Shown here in pieces: positions 7,446 to 14,279 of a DNA stretch of 14,279 nt (the stretch's first letter is position 1; each line of letters begins with the position of its first letter). The DNA lies in contig VGXD01000024.1 of assembly GCA_016873525.1 (NCBI GenBank), positions 1 to 14,279 on the forward strand. Direction: 5' to 3'. The position numbers and the translations under genes are program-made. The notes below the pieces were generated by a model, which saw nothing but the letters and a program-made list of their open reading frames with translations, was not told where the DNA came from and did not search any database. The stretch comes from Nitrospira sp. (GTDB lineage: Bacteria > Nitrospirota > Nitrospiria > Nitrospirales > Nitrospiraceae).

Positions 7446-7784
7446 TCAGAGACCGTGCGGCGGACCGCGCGGAAAGAGCTGGTAGCGGCGGAACCTGGAC
7501 AGGACGGAGCAGGAGACAAGAAGCAAGACCAGGACGAGCAGGACCGGCTGTACCAGGGGCACAGCCGAAACTAAGCTTGTACCGGGATTAGCCTGGCAGG
7601 CCCAGACGCAGAGGGCCGAATGGACGGCCTTGCCGGACTGCTGGCTGGAATGGTGGTGGCTGCTCGCCTGTGAAGCGGGATGGTCGAAGAGACAAACAGA
7701 CGCGACGATGGCCAGGACAACATAAAGCAGCGCGAGCGAGACGGCGATCGGGGAAAGCAGCCGGACGGATTGCAGGCGTTTCAT
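7446..7784 (-). CDS. His/Cys-rich small membrane protein, copy B
   Basis: This 112-residue protein has a first membrane segment (12-33), a His/Ser linker (SSHHHSSQQSGKAVH), the motif LCVWACQA (58-65), a second membrane segment (77-95) and a basic tail ending PRGPPHGL. The His linker and the Cys pair lie between the two segments. If both ends are cytoplasmic the metal-like site faces the periplasm, which fits a handover role between periplasm and membrane. Its start overlaps the tlpA-like stop as ATGA (7781-7784), so the two are translationally coupled. That is strong evidence that this peptide works with the thiol-disulfide protein, which could keep LCxWxC reduced. DNA at 7590-7640 is about 84 percent identical to 4129-4179 of copy A. 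The family has no function I know; DUF2946 is the nearest analogy. Confidence 0.75.
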   Translation of the reverse strand: MKRLQSVRLLSPIAVSLALLYVVLAIVASVCLFDHPASQASSHHHSSQQSGKAVHSALCVWACQANPGTSLVSAVPLVQPVLLVLVLLLVSCSVLSRFRRYQLFPRGPPHGL

Positions 7785-8353
7785 GGGACCGGCTCCGTCA
7801 GAGCCCTGACTAAGGCAACAGCTTCAGGGCTATCCCAAGCCCTCGGCCCCACGGCCCGGCCGACCAGTTTCCCGTCTCGTCTGATCAAGACTGTCGTGGG
7901 CAAGCCGCGCACCAGAAAGGCACTGGAGACGTCCTTGTCCTCATCGAGCAGGACAGGCAGTCCGAGTCCCAGATGATCCATGAAGGCCTTGATCCCGTCC
8001 CGCTGCAAATCGGTCGTGATGGTATAGACCGCGACGTCCTTCCGATCGAACTGCCGACGCAGCCGATCGAGAGCCGGCATTTCTTCCTTGCAGGGCCCAC
8101 ACCAAGTTGCCCAGAAATTCAGCACCACCACTTTCCCGCGCAGGTCTTTCGATTGGACCTCCTGCCCATCGAGTTGGGTAAGGCTGAAGACCGGCGCCTC
8201 GCTGCCGGAGGCTGTCCGGCTGATCTTGAGAGCCTTGATCGGATCAAGCACGGCTTCCGCCAGAGCCGATGGGACCACGGCACAAGCCAGCAAACCAAGC
8301 AGCAAGAGCGCCGCCCCTCTTTCGCCAATCCTGCGCCACCCCGATCGATTCAT
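7781..8353 (-). CDS. TlpA/ResA-like thiol-disulfide oxidoreductase
   Basis: This protein of about 190 residues has an N-terminal signal peptide or anchor (GAALLLLGLLACAVVPSALA) and a thioredoxin fold of the TlpA/ResA/AhpC-TSA type. Visible marks are the entry strand APVFSLTQLDGQ, DLRGKVVVLNFWATWCGPCKE with the active Cys pair WCGPC near residue 86, LPVLLDED, and the cis-Pro loop GLPTTVLI. Such proteins reduce disulfides in the periplasm, for example in cytochrome c or copper-site assembly. The ATG at 8353 has GGAAG six nt upstream; the ATG at 8359 touches that site, so the later start is preferred. It follows the BNR gene by about 25 nt and overlaps copy B by 4 bp, so all three are one operon. 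Here it probably keeps Cys of the neighbouring proteins reduced. That target is inferred. Confidence 0.9.
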   Translation of the reverse strand: MNRSGWRRIGERGAALLLLGLLACAVVPSALAEAVLDPIKALKISRTASGSEAPVFSLTQLDGQEVQSKDLRGKVVVLNFWATWCGPCKEEMPALDRLRRQFDRKDVAVYTITTDLQRDGIKAFMDHLGLGLPVLLDEDKDVSSAFLVRGLPTTVLIRRDGKLVGRAVGPRAWDSPEAVALVRALTEPVP

Positions 8354-8377
8354 CTCCATCTTCCAACTCGCCGCCGG

Positions 8378-9673
8378 CTAATTCTGGGCGGTCACTCCGA
8401 GCCCCTGCGGCAGTTGCAAGGTCTGCAGAACCGTTTTGTGGCCAAGCATGGCATGTTCCATCCAGGCCAAGGCCACGAAGCCCTGGTTGTTCATCGCAAC
8501 GACAGGGCTCTGCCCCTTCTTCTCGTTCAGCTTGATCGGCAGACTGAAGGTCTGTCCTCGATCGAAGGAGTAGCGCATCACGACCTCCCGGCGGACGGGC
8601 GACTGCTCCTCCCAGACCACGACCACCCGCCCCTGCCCGTCGACTGCCATCTGCGGATGGTCTGGGAAGGTGCCCTTGGAGGCATTCAACGCCTGTTTCG
8701 GTGAAAATGTCCGACCCTGGTCGTCCGAATAGGCCAGGTAGATCGCAGGTGTCTCATCCGCCCCCTCGGTATACCAGACGACGTAGAGGCGGCCCTGGCG
8801 GTCCACCCCCAGCGAAGCCGGCCGGTGCGGGCAGCCGGCATAGACCCAGCGATCGTGTCCCACGATGACCGGCGATGAGAACGTCTGCCCACCGTCTGTA
8901 GAATAGGCCACGACCGTTTCGCGGATATTCCCCTCCAGAATTTTTCTCCAGGCCAGGTACACAGTCCCATCCGGCGCCGTGGACAAGGCGGTCCGGCAGC
9001 AGACGCAGGTGTCTTCGTCAATCTTCCGGTTCTTGGCGACGGTCTGGCCATGGTCAGTGGAGCGGGTCGCATAGGTCCCGGGATCTTTCTTCCCATCCCG
9101 GCCGTCGATCCAGGCGATGTGCAGGGTCCCATCGTGGCCGATGTGCAGCGAATCAAAACTATGGGCGACGACCTGGTTGTCATCGTTGACCAGCACCGAG
9201 GGCTGGAACGATTGGCCGCCGTCGATGGACCGGCTGAGCCGCAGTTCGCTGGTAAAGGGCTTGTCGGGACCCGCCTTCGGATGCGACAGGGCCCACGTGA
9301 CAAAGACCTCTTCGCCGTTCACCGCGAGGGCCGGCGCTTCCTGCCGCCAGTAAGGCGACTCGTCAGGCTGGTTGACGTGCACGGGGACGCCCACGGGCCC
9401 GCCCGGCTGTAAAATCCTTGCGTAGCGCACGGAGCGGACTTCTTTTTTATCTTCCTCCATCCAGGTGATATGGACGGTGCCTCGCTCATCCACCTTGAGC
9501 GACGGACCCGACACAGACCTTGCCGCATGGTCGATCGTCTGTTTCGGCCCGAGCTTGATCTCGGCGGCAGATCTGTTGCCTGGCTCCGCTGCAACGACAA
9601 GAGCGGCCCCACCCAGAGCGACCATCCCAACGATGAACGATGAAGTATGAACGCTGAATGAAAGGTCTTTCAT
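8378..9673 (-). CDS. Secreted BNR/sialidase-like beta-propeller with CxCC and GCPH motifs
   Basis: This 431-residue protein has a signal peptide (cut near VVAA, residue 29) and a beta-propeller marked by at least five Asp-box (BNR) motifs: SIDGGQSF, STDHGQTV, STDGGQTF, SDDQGRTF and SFDRGQTF. Asp boxes occur in sialidases and many other propellers, so a sialidase activity should not be assumed. Between two blades lies DTCVCCRTAL (Cys 223, 225, 226), followed by YAGCPHRPA (Cys 281, His 283). I recall the CxCC and GCP pair as recurrent in a branch of these proteins; four Cys and a His could form a metal site or disulfides. A perfect AAGGAG lies 6 nt before the ATG. It sits between tonB and the tlpA-like gene in one operon, which suggests a periplasmic or surface role in the same pathway. 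Confidence 0.85.
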   Translation of the reverse strand: MKDLSFSVHTSSFIVGMVALGGAALVVAAEPGNRSAAEIKLGPKQTIDHAARSVSGPSLKVDERGTVHITWMEEDKKEVRSVRYARILQPGGPVGVPVHVNQPDESPYWRQEAPALAVNGEEVFVTWALSHPKAGPDKPFTSELRLSRSIDGGQSFQPSVLVNDDNQVVAHSFDSLHIGHDGTLHIAWIDGRDGKKDPGTYATRSTDHGQTVAKNRKIDEDTCVCCRTALSTAPDGTVYLAWRKILEGNIRETVVAYSTDGGQTFSSPVIVGHDRWVYAGCPHRPASLGVDRQGRLYVVWYTEGADETPAIYLAYSDDQGRTFSPKQALNASKGTFPDHPQMAVDGQGRVVVVWEEQSPVRREVVMRYSFDRGQTFSLPIKLNEKKGQSPVVAMNNQGFVALAWMEHAMLGHKTVLQTLQLPQGLGVTAQN

Positions 9674-9723
9674 CTCAGACTCCTTGTCTTCAATTCATCG
9701 TTCAGCATTCTGCACTCAGCGTT
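9634..9723. repeat. Interleaved inverted repeats spanning the BNR gene start
   Basis: TGAACGATGAA (9634-9644) is an exact inverted copy of TTCATCGTTCA (9694-9704), and AACGCTGA (9650-9657) of TCAGCGTT (9716-9723). The arms are interleaved, not nested. The left arms are coding: they encode SFSVHTSSFIV of the BNR signal peptide. The right arms fill the gap to tonB. Short TTCATCGTT/TTCAGC units recur, which looks like a small dispersed repeat. Confidence 0.55.
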
Positions 9724-9729
9724 TCAGTA

Positions 9730-10773
9730 TCAGTGCTCAAGCCGATAATTGATTGGGATCTGCACCACTACATGCGATCGTCCGAGGGGATGGGCGAGCT
9801 TCAAGGGACAGGCCCGCCGCACGATTTCAAGGGCGTCCTGATCCAACTCTGGGTGTCCCGAGCTTTCCGCCACCTGCAAATCCCTGATGTGGCCGTCATC
9901 CTTGATCACGACCCGAAGGAGCACCCTTCCTTCCATATGGTTGGCTCTGGCCACACGCGGGTACCGTTTCAACATGGCCACCCGCTCCCACAGGGACTTC
10001 GCCAGCCAGCCAAAGTCGGCTTTCCCGGTCGAAGCCGGCCTGGCCGAGGCTTCCCCGAGCGAGGCTTCCTTGATGAGCGACATTTCGTTGCTCGCCGTGC
10101 TTTCCTTGGCGACGAGCTGGCCATGCACAGAAGCTGGCGGCGATTCTTCGGCAGAATGCTGAAGTGCAGCCGCAACAGACGCCGGCGCCGATGGGGCGAC
10201 GGTTGGAGCAGCCGCCGCGACCGCTTCTGAATGATGGGAGACCGACGGAGCTTCCTGGTGCGCCGGCACAACCGGGCTCACATGGCTTGCCGGCACAGCC
10301 GGCTCGCTGGGAGCCGAATAGGCTGTCGCGGTCCGGACAAGTTCTTCTTCTTTCGGCTTTTCCTGCGGCGCTTCAACCGGAGGAGTAGGCGGATGAACCG
10401 GCTGGCTCACTATCGGAGCAGGCGGCACAGGTTGCGGGCTTTCCTGCCGAACCGGTTGCACTGCTTGCACAGTCTGCACCGGTTGCGGAACCGGCTTTGG
10501 CTCAACCGGTGTCTGGGCAGTTTGCGCAGACTTGGTCGGAGAAGGTTGGATCGGTTTCGCTTGAGCCGCAGCCGGTTGCTCTTCCGACTTGGGCTTGGAC
10601 GTCTCCACCAAAGCCACGTCCCACTTGAAGGGCTCCGGTTCAGGAACGAGATTTAAATCTCCCAGAAAGACTACCGCCGACCCAACAGCCAGAGCGTGAA
10701 ACAGCAAAGAGAACGCCCAGCTCTGGGCATACTGTCTGGTTTCTCCGAATTGTCCTGACATCGTCGTGTTCAT
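9730..10773 (-). CDS. tonB: TonB energy transducer
   Basis: This protein of about 347 residues has the classic TonB plan: a short cytoplasmic start, one membrane segment (SWAFSLLFHALAVGSAVVFL, with the His typical of this helix), and a long Pro/Ala/Gln/Glu-rich periplasmic spacer. The C-terminal TonB domain reads LWERVAMLKRYPRVARANHM, then EGRVLLRVVI, G.IRDLQVAESSGHPELDQDAL and VVVQIPINYRLEH. It passes proton-motive energy from ExbBD to outer-membrane receptors, most likely the receptor at 4882-7236. No exbB or exbD is in the window, so they must be supplied from elsewhere. The start is uncertain: the frame opens at GTG 10794, and ATG 10773 was chosen because MNTTMSGQ is a normal TonB start, but neither has a good ribosome site. 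It follows copy C and precedes the BNR gene by 56 nt. Confidence 0.9.
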   Translation of the reverse strand: MNTTMSGQFGETRQYAQSWAFSLLFHALAVGSAVVFLGDLNLVPEPEPFKWDVALVETSKPKSEEQPAAAQAKPIQPSPTKSAQTAQTPVEPKPVPQPVQTVQAVQPVRQESPQPVPPAPIVSQPVHPPTPPVEAPQEKPKEEELVRTATAYSAPSEPAVPASHVSPVVPAHQEAPSVSHHSEAVAAAAPTVAPSAPASVAAALQHSAEESPPASVHGQLVAKESTASNEMSLIKEASLGEASARPASTGKADFGWLAKSLWERVAMLKRYPRVARANHMEGRVLLRVVIKDDGHIRDLQVAESSGHPELDQDALEIVRRACPLKLAHPLGRSHVVVQIPINYRLEH

Positions 10774-10847
10774 GGTCGATTCAACGGTCCCCACTTATTG
10801 GAATAGATAGCGTTCACCGCCGGAGCATGGCGCCTTGCAAGCAGCGG

Positions 10848-10865
10848 TCAGCCTCCAAGGGCTGA
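10848..10865. repeat. Short inverted repeat upstream of tonB
   Basis: TCAGCC and GGCTGA face each other across 6 nt in the 121-nt gap between copy C and tonB. It may be a weak hairpin or operator. No clear promoter is seen, so tonB may depend on the promoter of copy C. Confidence 0.25.
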
Positions 10866-10894
10866 ACTGTATGACTGACGGCTGATTGAGCGGC

Positions 10895-11200
10895 TTAGGC
10901 GGAGAAGGATGGGGGACCGCGGGTGACGGGGGAGGCAAGAACAGGAGTCAGCGGATCGTGAGACACAGGCGGATCGGCCAGCGCGAGGGGGTTGAAGTCC
11001 GCCTGGACAACAGCAACTTCCCCTTCAAGACTCTGCCCCGCCGCGCACATCCAGGAGCAGAGGACGCTCGCATGGGTGGCGGCCTGGTGGTGCGCATGGT
11101 GCGCCGCATGCTCCATGGCCTGGACGTACACCAAGCCGCTGAGCAGCAGCAGGCAGACCGTGGGGCCGACGGCGACAGACTGTTGAAGGACTCTACGCAT
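10895..11200 (-). CDS. His/Cys-rich small membrane protein, copy C
   Basis: This 101-residue protein is the most divergent of three related copies. It has a hydrophobic segment (8-28), a His-rich stretch (MEHAAHHAHHQAATH), the motif VLCSWMCAAG (47-56) and the ending TRGPPSFSA. It shares LCxWxC and the final RGPP with copies A and B, but the part between them is less hydrophobic, so it may span the membrane only once or be a secreted peptide. It is the first gene of the minus-strand cluster. The ATG at 11200 was chosen since MRRVLQQ aligns with MKR of the other copies. It lies only about 10 nt after the start site predicted from the strong promoter, so translation may be nearly leaderless; ATG at 11218 lies inside that promoter. 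Function unknown; metal sensing or binding is inferred. Confidence 0.65.
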   Translation of the reverse strand: MRRVLQQSVAVGPTVCLLLLSGLVYVQAMEHAAHHAHHQAATHASVLCSWMCAAGQSLEGEVAVVQADFNPLALADPPVSHDPLTPVLASPVTRGPPSFSA

Positions 11201-11216
11201 AGGGATATCGCCGGCC

Positions 11217-11245
11217 ATGTTAGCGGGATAGGCCATCCTTGTCAA
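11217..11245 (-). promoter_or_regulatory. Strong sigma70-type promoter for copy C and the TonB cluster
   Basis: On the minus strand TTGACA (11240-11245), a 17-nt spacer and TAACAT (11217-11222) form a perfect -35 and a good -10. Transcription should begin near 11210, reading into copy C and probably tonB. The transcript leader before ATG 11200 would be about 10 nt. Confidence 0.6.
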
Positions 11246-11266
11246 GGTGAGAAGTGCGGCGGCGTT

Positions 11267-11300
11267 TCCTATAGGATTCCGGTCAAAAATCCTGTATACT
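11267..11300 (+). promoter_or_regulatory. Possible secA promoter with a 10-bp palindrome
   Basis: TATACT (11295-11300) is a good -10 for secA, about 49 nt before its start, but no good -35 lies at the right distance. TCCTATAGGA (11267-11276) is a perfect palindrome just where a -35 would be, so an activator may replace it. The site sits between two divergent promoters and could serve both. Confidence 0.4.
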
Positions 11301-11348
11301 GATTTTTGTTCGTTGAAAATATGTCTTTAGTCTGAATGGGTTAGACCA

Positions 11349-14051
11349 ATGCTCGCACGCGCTCTGAACCTGATTTTCGGCAGCAAAAACGACCGCGAGA
11401 TTAACAGTCTCCGGCCAATCGTGGTCCGCATTAACGCCTTGGAAGCGACCATCGCCCCCCTGTCGGACCAGGCCATCAGCGACAAGTCCCTGGAGTTTCG
11501 CAAGCGGATCGAGGCAGGGGAACCGCTCGACAGCCTGCTGCCCGAAGCCTTTGCGGTCTGCCGGGAAGCCTCCAAGCGGATCTTGGCCATGCGGCACTTC
11601 GACGTACAGCTCTTGGGCGGCATGGTCCTTCACCAAGGCAAGATCGCCGAGATGAAAACCGGCGAGGGCAAAACCCTGGTCGCCACGCTCCCGCTCTATT
11701 TGAACGCCCTCACGGGCAAGGGGGCGCACCTGGTCACGGTCAACGACTACCTGGCCAAACGGGACGCGCAGTGGATGGCGCCGCTCTACCATGCCCTGGG
11801 CCTGTCGGTAGGCGTGATCCAGCACGACGCCTCGTTCCTCTTCGATCCCACCTACGAGCCGGCGGACCGACGCCTCCAGCACCTGCGGCCCTGTACAAGA
11901 ACCGAGGCCTACCGGGCCGACATCACCTACGGCACCAACAACGAGTACGGCTTCGATTACCTGCGCGACAACCTGATCGTCAGCGACATCAGCCAGTGCG
12001 TGCAGCGGGAGGCGAACTTCGCGATCGTGGACGAGGTGGACAGCATCCTGATCGACGAGGCCCGCACGCCGCTGATTATCTCCGGCCCCACGGACGAGAC
12101 CACCGACCTCTATTATCGCATCAACGCGATCATCCCGCAGCTCAAGATCGACCGGGACTATACGATCGAGGAAAAAACCAAGACCGCCGCCCTGACCGAC
12201 GAGGGCAACGTGCGCGTCGAAAAGCTGCTGGGCGTGGAGAACCTCTACGACCTCGCCCACATGGACCTGGTCCACCACGTCGTCAAGGCGCTGCTGGCCT
12301 ATGCCATCTACAAGCGGGACGTGGACTACGTCGTCAAGGACGGCGAGGTCATCATCGTGGACGAGTTCACCGGCCGCCTGATGCCGGGACGCCGATGGAG
12401 CGACGGCCTGCACCAGGCGGTGGAGGCGAAGGAAGGCGTCAAGATCGCCAACGAGAACCAGACGCTGGCCTCGGTCACCTTCCAGAACTATTTCCGCATG
12501 TACGCCAAACTGGCCGGCATGACCGGCACGGCCGACACGGAAGCCGGCGAGTTCGCCAAGATCTACAACCTCGACGTGAACGTGATCCCGACCAACCGGG
12601 CCATGATCCGCAAGGACTACGCCGACGTCATCTACCGGACCGAGAAGGAGAAGTTCGACGCGATCGTGGAGGAGATCAAGGACTGCCACGAACGCGGCCA
12701 GCCGGTCCTGGTCGGCACGATTTCGATCGAGAAGTCGGAACGCCTCGCCGGCCACCTCAAGCGACAGGGCATCAAACACAACGTTCTGAACGCCAAGTAC
12801 CACGAGAAGGAAGCCGAGATCATCGCCCAAGCCGGCCGCAAGGGCGCGGTTACGATCGCCACGAACATGGCCGGCCGCGGCACCGACATTCTCCTGGGCG
12901 GCAACCCGGACTTTTCGTTCCGACAGATTCTCTACCAAGGCGACGACCTGCCCGAGGACCGCAAGAAGCAGATCTACGACGAGATCAAGGCCGACTGCGA
13001 CAAAGACAAACAGGAGGTGCTGGCGCTGGGCGGCCTGCACATCCTCGGCACCGAACGGCACGAGAGCCGGCGCATCGACAACCAGCTCCGGGGCCGCGCG
13101 GGCCGGCAGGGAGACCCCGGCTCCTCCCGCTTCTTCCTCTCCCTCGAAGACGACCTGCTGCGCATCTTCGCTTCCGAACGCATCTCGAACCTCATGCTCA
13201 AACTGGGCATGGAGGAAGGCGTGCCCATCGAACACGGCATGGTTACCCGCGCGATCGAGAACGCCCAGAAGAAGGTGGAAGCGCACAACTTCGACATCCG
13301 CAAGCAGCTGCTGGAATACGACGACGTCATGAACAAGCAGCGCGAAGTCATCTACCAGCACCGGCGCGCCGTCCTCTGCGGCCAAGACATCACCGACGAA
13401 ATCCAGCAGATGACGACGGAAGTGGCGGATTCCCTCGTGGACGTCTACTGCCCCGCCGAACAGTACCCGGAGGAATGGGATTTCAAGGGTCTGGTGGAAG
13501 CCCTGCATCTGCAGTTCGGCCCGGACTTCATCCAGCACGCGGGCAACCTGGACGATCTGCACGATCTGGGACGGGACGCCCTGCGCGAAGAACTCCAAGA
13601 ACGGATCCGCCTCGCCTATGGGCAGAAGGAACAGGCCCTCGGCCAGGATTTGCTGCGGTATTTGGAAAAGATGCTGCTCCTCCAAGTCATCGACCACCAC
13701 TGGAAAGACCACCTGCTGGCGATGGATCAACTCCGAGACGGCATCGGCCTGCGCGGCTACGGACAGAAAGACCCCCTGCTCGAATACAAACGGGAAGGCT
13801 TCGACATGTTCTCGGCCATGATGGAACGCATCAAGGCCGACGCGCTGGAGCGGCTCTTCCGCGTGCAAGCCGTCAAGGGCGAGGCGCCTCCCCCTCCGCC
13901 CCAACCCCAGCCGCCTGTCCGCATGACCCTCAACCGGGGCGACGAACCGGCTGCGCCGCAGACCGTACACCGGGCCGAGGACAAAGTGGGCCGCAACGAC
14001 CCCTGCCCCTGTGGCTCCGGCAAGAAATACAAGAAGTGCCACGGGACGTAG
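11349..14051 (+). CDS. secA: Preprotein translocase ATPase SecA
   Basis: This is a complete 900-residue SecA, the motor that drives unfolded proteins through SecYEG. Landmarks: start MLARALNLIFGSKNDREI; Walker A MKTGEGKT (102-109); NDYLAKRDA; YGTNNEYGFDYLRDN; Walker B VDEVDSILIDEAR (about 226); GMTGTADTEAGEF (about 390); NMAGRGTDI (about 505); QLRGRAGRQGDPGSSRF (about 580). A scaffold and wing domain then leads to a Pro-rich linker and the C-terminal zinc motif CPCGSGKKYKKCHG that binds SecB or ribosomes. The stretch SFLFDPTYEPADRRLQHLRP before YRADITYG is longer than in the E. coli protein, as in several Nitrospirae and deltaproteobacteria from memory. No strong ribosome site precedes the ATG. 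It is a housekeeping gene, divergent from the TonB cluster, and marks the edge of that accessory-looking region. Confidence 0.98.
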   Translation: MLARALNLIFGSKNDREINSLRPIVVRINALEATIAPLSDQAISDKSLEFRKRIEAGEPLDSLLPEAFAVCREASKRILAMRHFDVQLLGGMVLHQGKIAEMKTGEGKTLVATLPLYLNALTGKGAHLVTVNDYLAKRDAQWMAPLYHALGLSVGVIQHDASFLFDPTYEPADRRLQHLRPCTRTEAYRADITYGTNNEYGFDYLRDNLIVSDISQCVQREANFAIVDEVDSILIDEARTPLIISGPTDETTDLYYRINAIIPQLKIDRDYTIEEKTKTAALTDEGNVRVEKLLGVENLYDLAHMDLVHHVVKALLAYAIYKRDVDYVVKDGEVIIVDEFTGRLMPGRRWSDGLHQAVEAKEGVKIANENQTLASVTFQNYFRMYAKLAGMTGTADTEAGEFAKIYNLDVNVIPTNRAMIRKDYADVIYRTEKEKFDAIVEEIKDCHERGQPVLVGTISIEKSERLAGHLKRQGIKHNVLNAKYHEKEAEIIAQAGRKGAVTIATNMAGRGTDILLGGNPDFSFRQILYQGDDLPEDRKKQIYDEIKADCDKDKQEVLALGGLHILGTERHESRRIDNQLRGRAGRQGDPGSSRFFLSLEDDLLRIFASERISNLMLKLGMEEGVPIEHGMVTRAIENAQKKVEAHNFDIRKQLLEYDDVMNKQREVIYQHRRAVLCGQDITDEIQQMTTEVADSLVDVYCPAEQYPEEWDFKGLVEALHLQFGPDFIQHAGNLDDLHDLGRDALREELQERIRLAYGQKEQALGQDLLRYLEKMLLLQVIDHHWKDHLLAMDQLRDGIGLRGYGQKDPLLEYKREGFDMFSAMMERIKADALERLFRVQAVKGEAPPPPPQPQPPVRMTLNRGDEPAAPQTVHRAEDKVGRNDPCPCGSGKKYKKCHGT

Positions 14052-14158
14052 CAGCCACGAACCAGACCCCATCCCCTACAGCCCCGAACCAGAGCAAGAG
14101 GACAGAGCGGAGCATACGGCCTCTGCCTCAGCGCGCCTCCGTTTCAACTAGGTGATGA

Positions 14159-14205
14159 GTGCCAGGACATCGTTTACATGATTATGTGCCAACACATCGT
14201 TAACA
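14159..14205 (+). repeat. Paired 20-nt repeats, probably the end of an insertion sequence
   Basis: GTGCCAGGACATCGTTTACA (14159-14178) and GTGCCAACACATCGTTAACA (14186-14205) match at 17 of 20 bases with a period of 27. From memory, paired motifs of this kind lie at the ends of IS481-type elements, where the transposase binds. A palindrome and ribosome site follow up to the window edge. The transposase itself would lie outside. The rest of 14052-14158 shows no gene or terminator. Confidence 0.45.
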
Positions 14206-14245
14206 ATCTGCTCACGGTCTTGCCTGCGCGATCATTTGGCTCACG

Positions 14246-14279
14246 ATGCATTCCTTTCCCAACACAAGGAGGAATGCAT
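14246..14279 (+). repeat. 10-bp inverted repeat enclosing a ribosome site at the window edge
   Basis: ATGCATTCCT (14246-14255) pairs with AGGAATGCAT (14270-14279). The right arm overlaps AAGGAGG and an ATG at 14274, so a hairpin could hide a start site for a gene that continues beyond the window. The repeat may be longer than shown, since the window ends here. Confidence 0.4.

Noticed and set aside
9634..9723. CRISPR-like array
   Set aside because: Units are short, interleaved and without regular spacers, and no cas gene is near.
11283..14072. A 929-codon open frame on the minus strand opposite secA
   Set aside because: secA is certain on the plus strand. The antisense frame is open because of codon bias at high GC and its product is low in complexity, with long runs of Val, Leu, Asp and Glu.
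11771..14155. A 794-codon plus-strand frame overlapping secA
   Set aside because: It is a shifted shadow of secA, rich in Arg, Pro and Gly, with no recognisable domain.

Overview
The window looks chromosomal and comes from a moderately GC-rich, diderm (outer-membrane) bacterium. The style of its proteins suggests a Nitrospira-type nitrifier or a relative: there is a TonB system, an SmbP-like small His-rich periplasmic protein first known from Nitrosomonas, and a SecA carrying a C-terminal zinc motif. The lineage is inferred; no rRNA or other marker is present.

Layout. All genes from 13 to 11200 lie on the minus strand, so transcription runs from right to left. secA (11349-14051) is divergent, on the plus strand. 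At the right edge, paired 20-nt repeats and a palindrome that ends with the window look like the start of a mobile element.

Core locus (3994-11200), in transcription order: a His/Cys-rich small membrane protein (copy C); a TonB energy transducer; a secreted BNR/sialidase-like beta-propeller with a CxCC motif; a TlpA-like thiol-disulfide protein; a second His/Cys membrane protein (copy B, overlapping tlpA by 4 bp); a TonB-dependent outer-membrane receptor; a free-standing 138-residue protein that resembles the receptor's N-terminus and stops inside the plug; and a third His/Cys membrane protein (copy A). Next come a secreted HMA-like protein and a small excisionase-type HTH protein. Receptor, TonB, thiol chemistry and repeated His/Cys peptides together suggest uptake or handling of a soft metal, with copper the best guess. 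The metal is inferred.

Left part (13-2756). A TPR protein and a secreted beta-rich protein, adjacent and probably cotranscribed, each carry one frameshift. A cytochrome P460-like gene has an in-frame amber stop. Three broken genes in a row suggest either decay or sequencing error. The leftmost gene encodes an intact SmbP-like protein with histidines every seventh residue.

The most interesting signals are the three divergent copies of the His/Cys family within 7.3 kb, and the free-standing plug-like protein. Its conserved core matches the full receptor with many synonymous differences, so it has been, or still is, under protein-level selection.
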